DNA from: Anseranas semipalmata
Taxonomy: Eukaryota > Chordata > Aves > Anseriformes > Anseranatidae
Reading direction: 5' to 3'
DNA: 64,000 nt
Assembly: GCA_013399115.1 (NCBI GenBank)
Contig: VXAA01005230.1
Span: 3,156-67,155 of the forward strand
Part shown: positions 23,131 through 36,259 of the stretch, one piece after another
How positions within the stretch are numbered: the first letter of the stretch is position 1
Layout of the letters: each line of letters starts with the position of its first letter
Translations under genes and position numbers: made by a program
The notes under the pieces: generated by a model
The model's input: the letters and a program-made list of their open reading frames with translations, nothing else
What the model was told of the DNA's origin: nothing
Database searches by the model: none

Positions 23131-26100
23131 CTGTATAACTTCTTCTTTGTGTGGATTCTTTGCTGAAAATAATTTACCTGCTTCAAGAAGGCCAATTATC
23201 TTTGATAGTCCTAACTGTAAGGCATAGCATCACATTGTTCTGTATGTGTATAAGAACCCATCCACACAGCATGAGGTGAAAAATAGAAAAGCAGCGGGAA
23301 GGAATTTCCTTGTAGCTGCCATAGAACAACCCAGATAAATCTTGAGGACTCTAAGCTGATATTTTTGGCACTATATGTGCATGTAGCTTTGTCTTGTGTT
23401 CTTACATTGTTACACATGGCTCCAAGGGAAAACATACTCTGCTTATCCAGAGCTAAGATGTATCCACAGCTACACAGTATTTGAAAGCAAGCTTACCTCT
23501 TGCTCTTCCATTTTGTATATTGCCATGAGTTACTAGGAAGTAGACTCTTACACCCACCCAGAAAACCCGTGCAAACTAAAAGCCCTTTCAATCCAGCAAA
23601 CAGTGTTAGGCAATTGTACTTCTACTGCAAGAAATGGCCTTCTGTTGATCTATAACAAAAGATCCTACAGTCGGATGCATCTTCCATACCCCTGGCTCTC
23701 CCCAGCAGGCACCTTACAATGATGCTGTCATGACAGGTTTGGCAAACCTTCTAATACTACATTGTTTGTGCTTTGTGAGAAGAGGATAAGCTCGAAAAGA
23801 AACACCTAATTTGTACATTATACACACAGAATAATAATAAAAAATAATCCATTATTTCATCCATCATACAGATTACTGTGCAAGGGTTCACTTAGAATAA
23901 CCAAAGCATACAAGACAGAATAACTTGATCATTCACCTCTGTAAAGATTAACCACAAGTACACATCCTGTTGTTTCTCTGATACTAAACCACCGTGAACC
24001 TTCTTCTTTTCCTCTTAGGGTACCTCAAATGTCAGATCAAGGGAAAACTTAGCAGAAATATGAGAAAGCCAATTATGTCAATATCATGCTTCTCTGATAG
24101 GCCATATTGGTAGCCTCTCACAAAATGGCAGCTACCTCTTCTAAGAGTGCCTACCTGTGCTTAATTGGGTCCCATTCCGGAGCAGAGTTAACCATCTATA
24201 AAGTAGGAGCGATTGCACTAATTAGTAAAACAATACTTTAGGGAAGTGACAAGATCAGAAATGAACCAAAACTTCAAAGCAGAAATGCATTTTCCATTTC
24301 TTCTTATAATTAACATCAAATATAACATATGAAATATAATCCAAAGTCTGGATATTTATTCTCATCACCTTTAGCTGAAATACAAGAACGGTGTTTCAGA
24401 AAAGCTGTGCTCCCAAGGTTTTCTTCGCACCCCAATCTGGTAGGATGAAGGGGAGCAGAAATGTCTGAAACGCTCAATTAAAAACTCTTCAAATTATTTT
24501 CTTCCCCAACATGATGCTAACTCCACATCCAGACTCTGGATCAAAATCTGAATTTTATTTACTTATCCTGCACAAAGTAATTTCCCTGATCACAATAAAG
24601 TTTCCAGCATCCACCACCAAACCCTTACATTCTTAGCTCTTTCTCTTAGCTGAGCCACAAGTCAAGAGTCCCATTGAAGGGCTTGCTAGGTTGCGAGAAA
24701 GGCCATAGTGTGGGAGATTTCCCCAGCAATATGGTTGTTCACAACCCTTCTCCTGCCTCATCTGATTCTGATTTGTAAGCAATGCTCTTACTGCTGTTGA
24801 TTAACTCATTTTTTCTGTACACAGTCACTTGTTCATTATCATAACTATGGTTCAACCTCCTGAGAGAAGATAACCTGACAGTGTGGTGCTATGCATCATG
24901 AATTGTCCACATGGAACACTCAGGAAGATTCATCTGAATTATCCTTTGAAGTGGATTAATTGAACCACATTAAAGGCCCAGGAAAATGTGACCTGAATTT
25001 GGTTTAATTTGCTGAAGAAATTAATTAAGAAATATTAAATTAGGCCCCTTTTCTTTTAAAAATGTGACTTTGCAGAGCAGTAATATGGTTTATCTTATGT
25101 ACTTTAAGTTTATACCCCTGTTATCCTGCACAGGCAAATCTTTACAATCCAAGAATTAGTGTTCAAGACAACTTTGCTACACATGGGAGTTCAGGAGTAT
25201 GGTGGGTAGCTTGACAAAATATACCAGAGCAGCCAAATTACCATTTTCCATTTTCCATCCACAAGCTGCTCCCTGGATCTTCTGTATAGTCATAGCAGGG
25301 CTGAATTCCCAAATTCTAAATGTCTGTCTATGGCCTCCACCTTCTGAGACCCTCTTTTCCTGGAAAAAAATATAAATCAAAACAAATGAACTTCAAAAAT
25401 GATAGGAGAAAGCTAGCACAAATTAAAGGAATGGAATGCAGCCGAAAGTACACAGAGGTAAAAGAAACACCCTGCCATTTCAACGGAAAGCAAAAACAGG
25501 TGGATCCCCTCTGTACTACTTTAGTTAGCTTGCAGACCCTGAAAAAACAATGGATGGCCAGAGGGCACAATGTGGTAAAGGAAGACAGGAGACAGGGGAG
25601 AAACATAAGTTATCTTTGTATGTATTTTTCAAATTAACAAATATAATCCTCTATGAAAAACACGAGGCGGTCTGGGAAGAGCTCCAATAAGCAGCAGGCA
25701 AAGATCCAGCTTTGGCTTGAGACACTTAACAAAATGGTAAAAAAAAAAAAAAAAAAGCAAGACATCTCTTCCAATGACAAAGCCATCAAAAGCTAAAAGC
25801 ATCCTTTCTTGTGACCCCAATACTTTCAGAAGAAAAGACTCTGGGCTGCAGAGGGAGCTGAACACCCACCCTTTTGGTGCAACAGTTGATGAGGAAAGAT
25901 GACCAAATTACAATGACATCTCAGAGATCCATTCTTCTCTATCGTGGCAGCATCACACAGACTCCATAGGTCTCAGTGGAACCTTTCATATTGCTGGCTA
26001 TGTTTCTGCCTGCACTTAATCTGTAGGTTTTCTAACAGCTCTCTTCTTGTTATGTTGAAACTGTGCTGCCTGACACTACAGTTTTGTCTCATGTGCAGGT

Positions 26101-29100
26101 ACTGTTTAATCAGAACTGATGCAGTACTTCCATTCTCATTTAGCACAAAACCTGTCCTTCTTCCAAGGTGAAGAGCTAAGCAATAAAACAATAACATGAT
26201 TTTAAAATCTTATTAACTGATGACTACACCTTCTTCCACATTGCAACAAATTGCTCTATCACCACAAAGAATGCCCAAATGGGTATCTGTTTAATTTACC
26301 ATCAGTACCAAGGAGATAAAAAGTATAAATGAATACTTTATGGTCAAACACCTCAAAAGAAGATTGATTTTATAGTAATCATACAGCCAACATATAACTG
26401 GTAAGTAATGTTACCGCTGCAATGTATGAATATTACATATATTTGGAATCTGAAAAGTTTTCACAATGACCTGTGAGTCTGTAGAATGTGCAGTGTGCCT
26501 GCTAATTTTATTAATCTAAATTGATGCTTGATTTAAACAGAAATGGAACAGGGAAGCCAGCTTACAAAAGGCAGCATGTTTTCCATTTAATAGATAATTA
26601 AGCAGACTGAGTGTATTTGATTCAGCAAATTCTGGTGCAAATATGCTCTTCCTGCAACAAACAAGCTGCAGAAGAAAAAGCTAGAAATTCAGTGCACATA
26701 TGTTAAACACCTGTCAATTCACTAAACTTTGGGATTCTCAGTCCTGCACTATAAACAGAATAGTACCTAGGAGGAATGTAAGTTATGAATAGGAAGTGGC
26801 AACTACCATTATGGTCATTCCAATTTAAGTTCACGGTGATTTACGATTTAGATATTTTCATCCGAAGTAAAAGTCTGGCATGTTAACAATGGAAGCTATT
26901 TCAGGTGATCAGTACTACAGCAGCAATACTAACATGCAAGTGCTTGGATATGGCCCTGAAGTAGCCAATATAAAAAGCTGGTTGCAATGGCATTCATCAA
27001 AGTAAGCAGTCCTGACAAGACCTCACAAATACTGTACTTCAGCTGAGAGCAACCCTTGAGCTTTCCCGTGCTATGCTAAAGCACAAACAGCACATATTTT
27101 CAACCAAATATCACTAGACATGAAAGGTAATTATTTAGCTATTTTCTGACAATCTGCTTTGAGCCAAGCCTAACAGGAGGCTGAAAGCAGTTGTGTGATT
27201 ACATCGGGAAAAACACTTGAGTAAATACTCTAGAAAAATTATTAATGAAGTAGAAGAGACATTACAGCTGGACTGTTGAAAGCTTATTTGTCAAGGTCTC
27301 TGCCTTGCCCAGTTGATCTTTAAAGTCACTCAGCAAGACTCTGTTTTGACCAGAGATCACAGAAGACTGATTTACAGTTCATTTTTTCCCTTTCATCTCA
27401 AAATCAATTTTCGAGGTTAGTTTAGTCCCAGTATGGTTAAAAACATTCAGAGAATAGACAATACAGAATATGTAAAGAAACTCTAACTACTAAACATAAA
27501 TATGGATCACATGAGCAAATCAAGCAATTTTAAAAAGGAATTAGAAATGCAAACATTGGACATACACATTTAAATATCAGAACACTGCAATAACTTTTTT
27601 ACCCTGGTTTGCATGTATGTGGTGAAGGGAATATACACTGACAAAGATAAATACTCCCTCATCTCAGTCAAATATAATACCTTCTAGAGGCTGGTAAGTA
27701 AAAGTCTCTGAGGGCATCTGAGTCCCAGATTTTGTTTCTTGAGGAAATTGTCATGTTCTTGGCTTGTACACTCTTGGGCATGTCAGTCATTGTGGTATGG
27801 ACCTGTAGAAACCACAGCTTATTTCTAGTTCAAAGAGATATGGAGAAACAACTTTGGTTTCTTATATATTAGCCTTGAAAACACCATCTTGGGGTTCTTC
27901 ATCATGAGTTGAGTTTGAGAAAGAAGAAAACACACAGCTCAAAAATAGAATTCAGGTTTTATGTGTTCCAATTAACTTAGAGCAACAGCAACACAAGTTG
28001 CTGCTGTACTGTGTTGCTTCAAGAGAATGTTTTGAATAATTGTTTCGAATAAAACTTCTGATAACAACAGAGCATTAAAGTAGCATAGGCAGCATATGTG
28101 TGCTAGACATTGATCAGTGCTGCTCTGATGAGAAGCAAAAGGCCATATTTTTATGTGACTTTACCAGAAACTGCCTGAAAATATGAACAGAATGGGATAA
28201 CATTACTGTAGCATATGAGAAAGTCCAAAGGCTGTTCCTACTTTCCAGGTATTTCAAACGCTACAGAAAAAAAAATCTGTAAGAGACAAAAAATGTTTCA
28301 GTTATTCAGTAAGAGAAACAAGACTTTTTTTTTTTTTTTTAATATATAAACCATATATTTCTACAAAAAAAAAATAATAATAATTCAGGACTAGTAATTG
28401 GTGCAACAGCATAGAAGAAATACATGGAAAAATATTTTAAGGTTATCCCATTTGAGGCTGAGAGAAGTTAAATCCCAGTTTGCCTATCAACTTCAATCAA
28501 TTTCTGTCTAGGCACATGTATTGCGCTTATCACTAGAGTATCTTGGCAGTTAAAGCAGCCATACATTCATGATGTTCTCACAACTTTGCATACAAATGCT
28601 GTAATTCCCTGCACAATTTATGAACTTGTGTTTAAGAGTGTGAGTCAGCAACGCTCTCTATATTAAGGTGGGACAGAAACACTACCACTGCTTTTACTTG
28701 TGCATGCATGTGCATATGTCTTCCTGTCACCATCATACGTACCCAGGGCATAAGGATAGCTGGGGGGAAGGCAGTTGTCCACAACTGTACCATGTTTCAG
28801 CCAGAAAAATCCCTGGTTGCAAGGTAATCCTGCTCTATCTTTGAGTATTTATATAATGGGAGTAGTAGAGAAGGAGTACAAATGGAAATCAAGCTAATGG
28901 AAGAGATTTTATTCCATTTCTCTTCTAAATACATGCCATATGATTCTCCACTGATGGCAGATACATGCTGTCTGAATGCTCACCCATTACTCCTCCAACC
29001 CCCACCTCTTTCTACACTAACCATAGTCGTTAAAGCCAAAGTAACTCCTGCTCTCTCTCTGGCCACAACAACCCACCCTTTGTACAGTAGGACTTTCCTT

Positions 29101-29450
29101 CAGTTGCCTGAAAAACTTACATGCTGCCAGTGAAAACTCCTAGTCTTCTACCAGCCCTCCTCACACCAGCAATGGTGGCTCCTGATTTTAGTTTGTCATT
29201 GCAAAGCTTTCCAAAGTTGGAGACTTTCTCCTTTTTGCCTGGAAGTGACAAAACAAAACAAAACAAAACACACCACAAAACCACATACACAACCGTGCCA
29301 GCCTGGTAAGCAGTCCCTTGGTTTGGGGTTTCCTTGCAGCAAGATCTTTATCATAAGTCCAACTACTGTTGCTGTAGCAGGGGAAATCGGGGCAGGTTAC
29401 AGCCATGGAGTCTCTGCACTTCTAGTAAGAGACAAATCAGGGAATTAGGC

Positions 29451-30032
29451 TCAGGACCCAGTGGTTAATTTACCACCAAGGAGATTGAAGTGGCTCCCAG
29501 AGACTGCTCTTTTATTAGTATTCCAGATCTTGCCACTTTGCCATTTACTGTAGCTTGGCAGGTGTTTTGCAGCTGCTGCTGCTCCACATGAGGAAGCAGA
29601 TATTCTGTCTTTTGTGTCCCAGATGAAGAAAATGTAGCCTATGAGACATAATAAGAGATTCCCTGTGGCCTCTGTAGAAACTGGGAATAAGGTAATGGTA
29701 CACTGCTTAATAATTTGGGAGAGAGAAAGAGCAATAGAGCACTGAAAAAAGATTCCATGCATCTAACATATTTCTGGAAAATGATCTCTTTCCCACAAGA
29801 CATACGATAACAACTGTCTTAACTGACTGTATAATGCCCCTTCACAGAGACAAGGCCAATCTGTGTGACGGATGACACTAAGCCCAGAAATGCATGAGCG
29901 TTCTCCTTGGGCTGCAAAGCAATAATGTCTCTGTGCCAGAGTTACTGCCACTATTAAGACTAGGTGCAATGTATTAATTATATTCACAGCAGAAACAGAA
30001 GCAAAGTTTCTGAGGTGCCTTATATACTGCAT
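29451..30032 (-). other. Open frame interrupted by a single TAG
   Basis: In one minus-strand frame an ATG at 30030-30032 opens 89 codons to a TAG at 29763-29765. The very next codon is ATG and opens 103 more codons to a stop at 29451. The frame thus spans about 193 codons with one internal stop. I recognise no family in either half. The first half includes HLVLIVAVTLAQRHYC and the second IGYIFFIWDTKDRI. A perfect TATATAAGG word lies at the very start (minus strand 30027-30019). It may be a decayed gene, or a region of low stop density such as a conserved noncoding block. Confidence 0.15.
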
Positions 30033-31759
30033 AATAGTATGGAGACTGTCATTTCCCAGTCCAAACTCCTTTAATTAAGTCCCAGCTGATATCTCCTGTT
30101 CAGGTCTTTAGTCTTGATTTCGGGTTGGGGGTGGTGTGAAAATGAAAGCAAACAAACACAGTTTAAGTCCTATCCAAGTAAGGAAGGCCAGACATCTGGG
30201 GGGATTTGTGGGTATTTTCATTTTGATTTGAGGGGGTTGGTTCTTTGATTTTTTATCTAGGAATTGTCTGCTGCCCTATTTTGAAATTAATTGAGAGCAT
30301 TCATGCTCTAGAATGTAACTGACCCTGAAGTCAGCCAGGACTTGCTACCTTTTCGGCTCACTTTGCACATTATAACTCAAGACTTGCAGAAGAACAAGAG
30401 CACAGGAAAAATCGTGCCATCATATTGCTCTATGTCTCCATAGGCCAATGATATCTTATATTCAACAAAGTAATGTTATAGCCCAGTCCCAACAGTAGCG
30501 TTTGCTGTCATGACACCTTATGGAGCTATTTGTACTTCCTGTTCCCACAGTGGTGTACATTAATTTTACAACAAAAACAATAATAACAACAACAAAACTA
30601 CATGTCTGTTTCTCTCTCTTTTTTCTTCCTTTTTTTTTTTTAATGGTACAAATGAACTACATGTTCCTTTTGCATGACATTTTAGATGAAATTTTATTCA
30701 TCATAAACAAGAAAAAAGGAGGTTCCAAAGGCAAAACTGGGAAAATTTTAAATCTACCTTTTAAGTCTACATTCTCAATGAAATTTCTTATTAGTTTTTT
30801 TTTTTTTTTCAAACAAAAAGCTTCAACCTGCTTTTGATTACTTTGCTTCAAGAGGAAGAAGTTAGAAATCCCACTCCTCCTTCTTCTTCCTTTTGCCAAC
30901 AGATTACTTAAAAACAAAAATTGGAGATGAAATTACAAAGATAGGGATATTTGAAAAGGAAAAAAACACAATATTTGGAGATAAACACTCTTTTAAAAAA
31001 AAAAAAATTTCATTTCACTTCTGATTTCCTGAGTATATAGTCCATTCATTTCACTGCCTTGCTGTTTGTTTCCTTTTTTAAATTAAACTAGTTTTCTTAT
31101 AGATTTATATATTTAATTCTCTTGGCAATGGTGGGGAGGAGGGGGATTGTTAAAGAAATCATTAGTTAATAGTTTATCCAATTGTGATTTCATTATCTCA
31201 GGTTATTAAAAACTAATAACACCTCATTTAACTAGATTAGATGATGAGAGTCTACTTAAAAATTAGAAATAAACTTAAAACTGTCTATGTTCTTCCTCAC
31301 TATCAAGCAAGACTTTATAACAAATTATTATTCCTTATAACTGAATTTAGTAATTACAAAGGGCCTCATTCTTCATTATATTCACAATAGCTACACCTGT
31401 TTCTATAAGTTATCTCATTTATTTGTACCTAGAGTACTATTAAATATAGTATTAATTTATCTAAGCAGGGTATGGAAAGAAGCCCTTAGAGGATATTATT
31501 GGTAATGGTCTGAAACAAAGCTTTTTGTTTATCCAAAGAATGAGCATCTCCAAGAGCCCACAGTATTAACTCTAACAACACCCCATCACAGTGCTCTAGA
31601 GCTCTGAGCAAGGGGACAGAGTGCGAGGTGAAAAGGATGTTCAGTGGCCATGTCCATTCAAAGTGCATATCCTGTGCTGAGCCTTGAACTTAGATGACAA
31701 TTACTGTCAGATGGAACATGGACCTCTTTCCCTAAGGAAATGAACCGAGACCTCCATTT

Positions 31760-32060
31760 TATTTCACATAGCCTATTTAAAAGCCACCAGATAATAGCGG
31801 CCTTCAGTCACTGCCAACCCATGGTGAATTTAAAATAGTGACTTAGAGGGGAAAGGCTCTATGTCATAACCCTCGAGGCATACAGTCCCTCTATCAAGCC
31901 ATTTATTAGGCAGCTTGGCCCTGGCACTACATTTATTTGTACCATATAACATATTTCATGCTATATTGTCCGAGGTTAATAAAGCCTCATTAACAGCTGC
32001 TAGTAGACCCCATAAAGCTCTTCAAGATTTAATTTTATAATAATGGCAAAGATCCTCACA
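31760..32060. promoter_or_regulatory. Conserved-noncoding-element candidate
   Basis: This block differs from its surroundings. It is high in word complexity and free of simple repeats, with CCCTCGAGGCATACAG, AAGCCATTTATTAGGCAGC and GAGGTTAATAAAGCCTCATT segments, and it has no coding frame of note. This texture is typical of deeply conserved enhancers in vertebrate gene deserts. Only alignment to other vertebrates could confirm it. Confidence 0.3.
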
Positions 32061-33058
32061 ATTTATTTTTCCTCGTCCAATCTCAAATGCCCTACAGCAA
32101 AGGCTTAAACGTGGAAGAAAAGGAAGAAAAAAGCTATCAGTTGAGGAAAAGTCAAAAGTAGCACTGGTCTCCAGGTCACCATTAGTTATGAAACCATTTG
32201 TCATGCATAAAATGTTGGCTAAAGGTGTCCTTCTCTTATTCATTTAGAGTTATTAGGAGAGAGAGTATAACCAGAATTTTATCTTTGACCCCACTCAGTT
32301 TTTTGTAGTTCTCTAAACTTCTGAAAACTAAGCAGCCTTTCTCTCAAGATCTTCTTTTATACAGTCACAAAGGCCTCTGTGCCTCGGTGCTTTTATGTTT
32401 GAATTCTGAATGTCACTAAAAATTGCTGAAAGAAGTATGTTCTTCCAAAAGAATAAGATTCTCAAAGTACCGGGGATTGGCTTGTTTTCTTTTGTAAAAA
32501 AAAAAATATGAGCTTCTTATAGGGCTCTTCAGTACTGGGAATTCAGTAGAAATTTATAACTCCTTTCTTAACTTGTTTAGTGGCAGAACAACTCTGGAAC
32601 ATTCAGCAAAGAAAATAAGGTAATATATCAGATAAAGAGAGTTCCTAAAGCCTGGTATTAAAGAAACACATTAGGGCTTTCAAAAGGAATAAAACAGACA
32701 TACTGAAGGAGTGTGCCAGCAGATCATGACAGGAATAAGATGCTAGTATTTTCTTTTTACATATATAAAAGAGAAGAAGAGTACACCCAGTGATCACCTT
32801 CAATACAGGGCAAACTTTGCCTCTGTGTGCATACAAAATTCTGAAATAAGATATGCAACATCTCTTCACCAGAGTATTTGCAATCCAAATAAATGAAAAA
32901 CACAAAGGAGTGAAAGACAGAAGAATGGTTGAGCAGCAAAATGATTTGTCCAAGATCACAACCCTGGCAGACACAGAAGGAATTTGAAACCTCCTGGCTC
33001 CTATTTTACACTAAATCTAGAGAAGGGGTCAGGTCTAGTTTGATTTTCTTCCATACAG

Positions 33059-33150
33059 TCATTCCTCTTCACCTCTCCCCTGCTCCTCCCCAACCCCTCA
33101 AAATTTGTGTTTCTGTGAAGATGGAGTTTGATGGTTTTACAGCAGAACAG
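33059..33150 (+). other. Candidate exon with open frame and strong splice signals
   Basis: TTGATTTTCTTCCATACAG precedes a 92-base segment that ends CAG and is followed by GTAAGC, giving near-consensus sites at both ends. The third frame is open throughout for 30 codons and includes LKICVSVKMEFDGFTAEQ; the other two frames stop before the end. An ATG at 33121 has A at -3 and G at +4, a favourable start context, so a first coding exon beginning MEFDGFTAEQ is also possible. I recognise no family. Chance cannot be excluded. Confidence 0.22.
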
Positions 33151-34739
33151 GTAAGCATTATACTGTTTAGAACAGCAGTGCATATCAGCATATATCTTAT
33201 TTCTGTAATACTGAAGTGGGATTAAATAATTATAAAATGCCTATCCCCTCACTTTTGTACTTACACATGACCAAGCACAATTTCAGCTTAGCTGCCTGCC
33301 AGGTCAAACCACAACAGCAAGATAAGAAATCTGCTTCAAATAGAAAAATTTAAGGAATTTTGATCAGATTATTATTAGTCTTTCATATTCATAATTTTCT
33401 CCCTTCTGAAGTAATTATAAGCAGCTTCACCTGTAAACCATTAACTGAAAATTCTTAATTTTGAGCTGTGAGAAAAAAAGGAAGATAAAAAAATACGCAT
33501 CCATTAGCCACAACAACAGCTTTAAAGAAGAGAAGTGGGAGGTACTTCACACTGAAGCCAAGGGACAGTTGAAACAGCAAGCGTAGACCTTTCTAAGGTC
33601 TTCTCATTTATCTGCAATTCTAAGATCATGCTGAAATCTAAAGGATCTGCAAATATTTGTCGTAAAGAAGTATCAGTATGAAATCACACACATACAAGGG
33701 AATAGAATTCCAGTAATATCCAGGAGATACACACCTAAAAACCAAGTGAGATGAGGGAGAAGTCACAAGTGCACATGTAAACCCATAAGATCCTAGGATA
33801 CATGAACATGTCTGGATGTCCTACATAGGAAATTTACCTTCAGGCAGTGACCTGAGGAAGACCTGGGCACTCACAGAGCTACTAAACACTCAAACTTTTT
33901 TTTTTTTTTTTTTTAATTTGGTTTTGTGGAGAATGAATGTTTCCTTTGGGGAATTCAAAAAAAAAAAAAATTGAACAGTGAATGAATTTTCAGTGTTCAA
34001 CATCCCAACAGACAACATCAAGAAAAATACTGTTTTGAACTGACTTTTCTCTCAGACTCAGAACAGTGGGGAAGGCACATGTTCTTAGTATAACACATAT
34101 TCCTCTCCTCCTCCCTTCACTCTGCCCTCTCAGCACACAACTTTTCTAAATTCCCACTGAATAAAAAGAAAGTGGGTTTCCCGTCCTCATTACGCAACAG
34201 TAAAGAAAAGCAGGAAATGGGAGGAAGAATTAAAAGCTATGTGTATGCAGTTAAGTGAAGACATACGTGATCTACTCTGCCCACGCTCTGAAGTGTTTAG
34301 CAGCAAGGCAGCTCAAGTCCGGAAACTGCAGAGGCACATCAGCTTGGGTTCAGAGCTGTGATCATATGTGCTGCCTTTCAACACGTTCACATTTCTCTTG
34401 CACTGCTTATTCTTGCTCCATCCCTTTGGAAAGATTATCCAAGGTAGTCACTTGCAATAGCAGGGATTTAGACTCAGTGACCCAGAAGGTCCTTTAGTCT
34501 AAAGATCCTCTAATTTCCTCCCGCCTTTCTCCATAAGCTGTGACTTTCCAAGTAATAGCATGATCAACCTTTTCCTTACATACAACATCTTTTATTGAAA
34601 GCAGAAATATGTCTGTATCCTAGCACTAAGTTGTACTACAGTGACTGAGCAAATTAACATACTGTTTGTGTACAAGGACACTACAGAAAGAAGGTAACAC
34701 TGGCATCCAACAAAAGAGTTTTGTCTATAAAATATTTTA

Positions 34740-35060
34740 TTTTAAACTATTAGGCCTGGCTTTAAGTTACATTTTAACCATAAACATGAGAGAAGCTGTC
34801 CCAGATGGTGAATGTAAAACGTGCTGTAAATTTTAATGAAGCAAATAAGTCGCTAATAACCATAATGCCAACACTGCTGTGTTTTTGGTAGATGTTAATA
34901 AAGCAAAATTAAAAAGGAGCATGCAGCATTTAAATAAGTGTCTAAGAAGCCTAATAAAATTTGCTAATTCAGCTATTCACACTTTGATTGCACAGCCCCT
35001 GGTCATCTGCTGAAGTACAGCTGCTTCATGTAAAAACAAATTAAAAAAGTTTTATTGTCC
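34740..35060. promoter_or_regulatory. Conserved-noncoding-element candidate
   Basis: The block contains GTAAATTTTAATGAAGCAAA, TAAGTCGCTAATAACCATAA and TTAATAAAGCAAAATTAAAA words in repeat-free sequence with no open frame. It ends in CACTTTGATTGCACAGCCCC. The density of homeodomain-like ATTA and TAAT cores and the uniform texture suggest conserved regulatory DNA, by inference only. Confidence 0.28.
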
Positions 35061-36174
35061 ACCAGATGTCCCAGCTTGTAATACTTGCTGCTATATTTCA
35101 GGTCACCCAAAGTTCAGGCACATTTAGAAATCAAATGTTCTTGGATGACCAATCTTGTGACAGTGGTTGAGGCACTTGGGCCCTGGGTTTCAGCCCACCA
35201 GGAGGTAGGGGAGCTCTTTTGTAGCAAAAGGCATGTGCTTTCATTTTATGAACATCATAGGCACCCAAAACAAATAATTACTCCACCAGCTCCAGGGAAG
35301 AGCTGGAAAGAGCTGCAGTGGGAAGAATTAAGACAGTGTACACCCAACCCCATGAAGTCACTGCAAGACCATTGACAAGGCCCTACAGGGTTTGCTTTGT
35401 TTCCTTAAAATGGATTTTTTATTATTATTATTTAAGAAAAGGCATCAAAGCACAGGCACAATACCCACTGCTGTTCTGCACCACTCACGCTGCTCTGGAT
35501 ATAGCCCATATATGCAGGGCAGCCTATGCCTCTCCCCAGTTCACATGTAAAAATCAATGGAGCAGAATTATCAGCTGGAGCTAAAACTTCTTGTATCAAG
35601 GGTGCCTGAAGGTCTGTAGTGTATTGCAGGTTTGAAATCAGCAGGCAACGTTTTGTTTATGGATTTTACGATGCTAATGACTAGGTAAAGGATGGACGGA
35701 AGGGAAGGAGGGCTTGTTTCTACAAACACCTCCTCCTCCAGAGGCCAACAGTGAATGGAAGGAATCTGAGCAGAGCCAGGAACTCCTGCCAGAGCCATGT
35801 CAAAGGCACAGCTGTAGCACAGACCCCAGCACCAGATTCCCGTTAGGATGAATTGAGAAAGCTGATGATTTTAAACAACGGTGCACCGCACCCAAAATAC
35901 TATGCCTTTTCAGAGTTTCAGAGCAACTTTTTCTTCAGTGGGACCTGCACAGCCTGTCTTAGCAACACAAGCATCTGTTTCTCACCATCTCTGATGATTT
36001 ACAAGGAGCAATATCTTGACAGAAATATTTTGCCAGGAGTAATGTTGTGCTGCTATACATAATTTACACAGTGCTGCAGAAGACAGAAAAAGTTACACAT
36101 TTTTCAGGCATCTACCTCTCACAGTAAGGTTCTCAGCACGCTGAATTTTTGCAACTGCATGCAGCCAGCCTTAC

Positions 36175-36259
36175 CTCATGGGGCTTAAACTTGCATTGCA
36201 GTTAATAGACCAGTCACTTGATCAAAATCTTTTCCTCTTGAGCTTTACTACTGCTCTCC
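36175..36259 (-). ncRNA. Candidate noncoding exon with very strong splice sites
   Basis: On the minus strand CTGTTTTTCTCTTTTTTAG, about as good as a 3' splice site can look, precedes 85 bases that end CATGAG and are followed by GTAAGG. All three frames contain stops, so an internal coding exon is ruled out. An exon of a long noncoding transcript, an untranslated exon or a final coding segment (the second frame reads 14 codons, ending EEKILIK, before a TGA) remains possible. No partner exon is established. The candidate at 2154-2248 lies on the same strand 34 kb downstream. Confidence 0.25.

Larger units (their letters stand above)
16642..31759. other. Long gene-poor unique stretch
   Basis: Fifteen kilobases without a recognisable gene. 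The stretch holds a run of 19 A at 17811-17829, 17 A at 25740-25756, 16 T at 28325-28340, and a 17-base tandem duplication at 23097-23130. A block at 24940-25090 has AGTGGATTAATTGAACC and TTAATTAAG words. Several micro-exon-like matches (20627-20665, 22405-22447) are treated as chance. Three items are listed separately: a possible old palindromic repeat at 17310-17394, a terminal-exon candidate at 17518-17778 and an interrupted open frame at 29451-30032. Confidence 0.55.

Noticed and set aside
34466..34500. Possible tip of an old CR1 3' end (GATTTAGACTCAGTGACCC and GGTCCTTTAGTC)
   Set aside because: The match is about 35 bases of weak similarity with no flanking CR1 sequence, so it is not enough to annotate.
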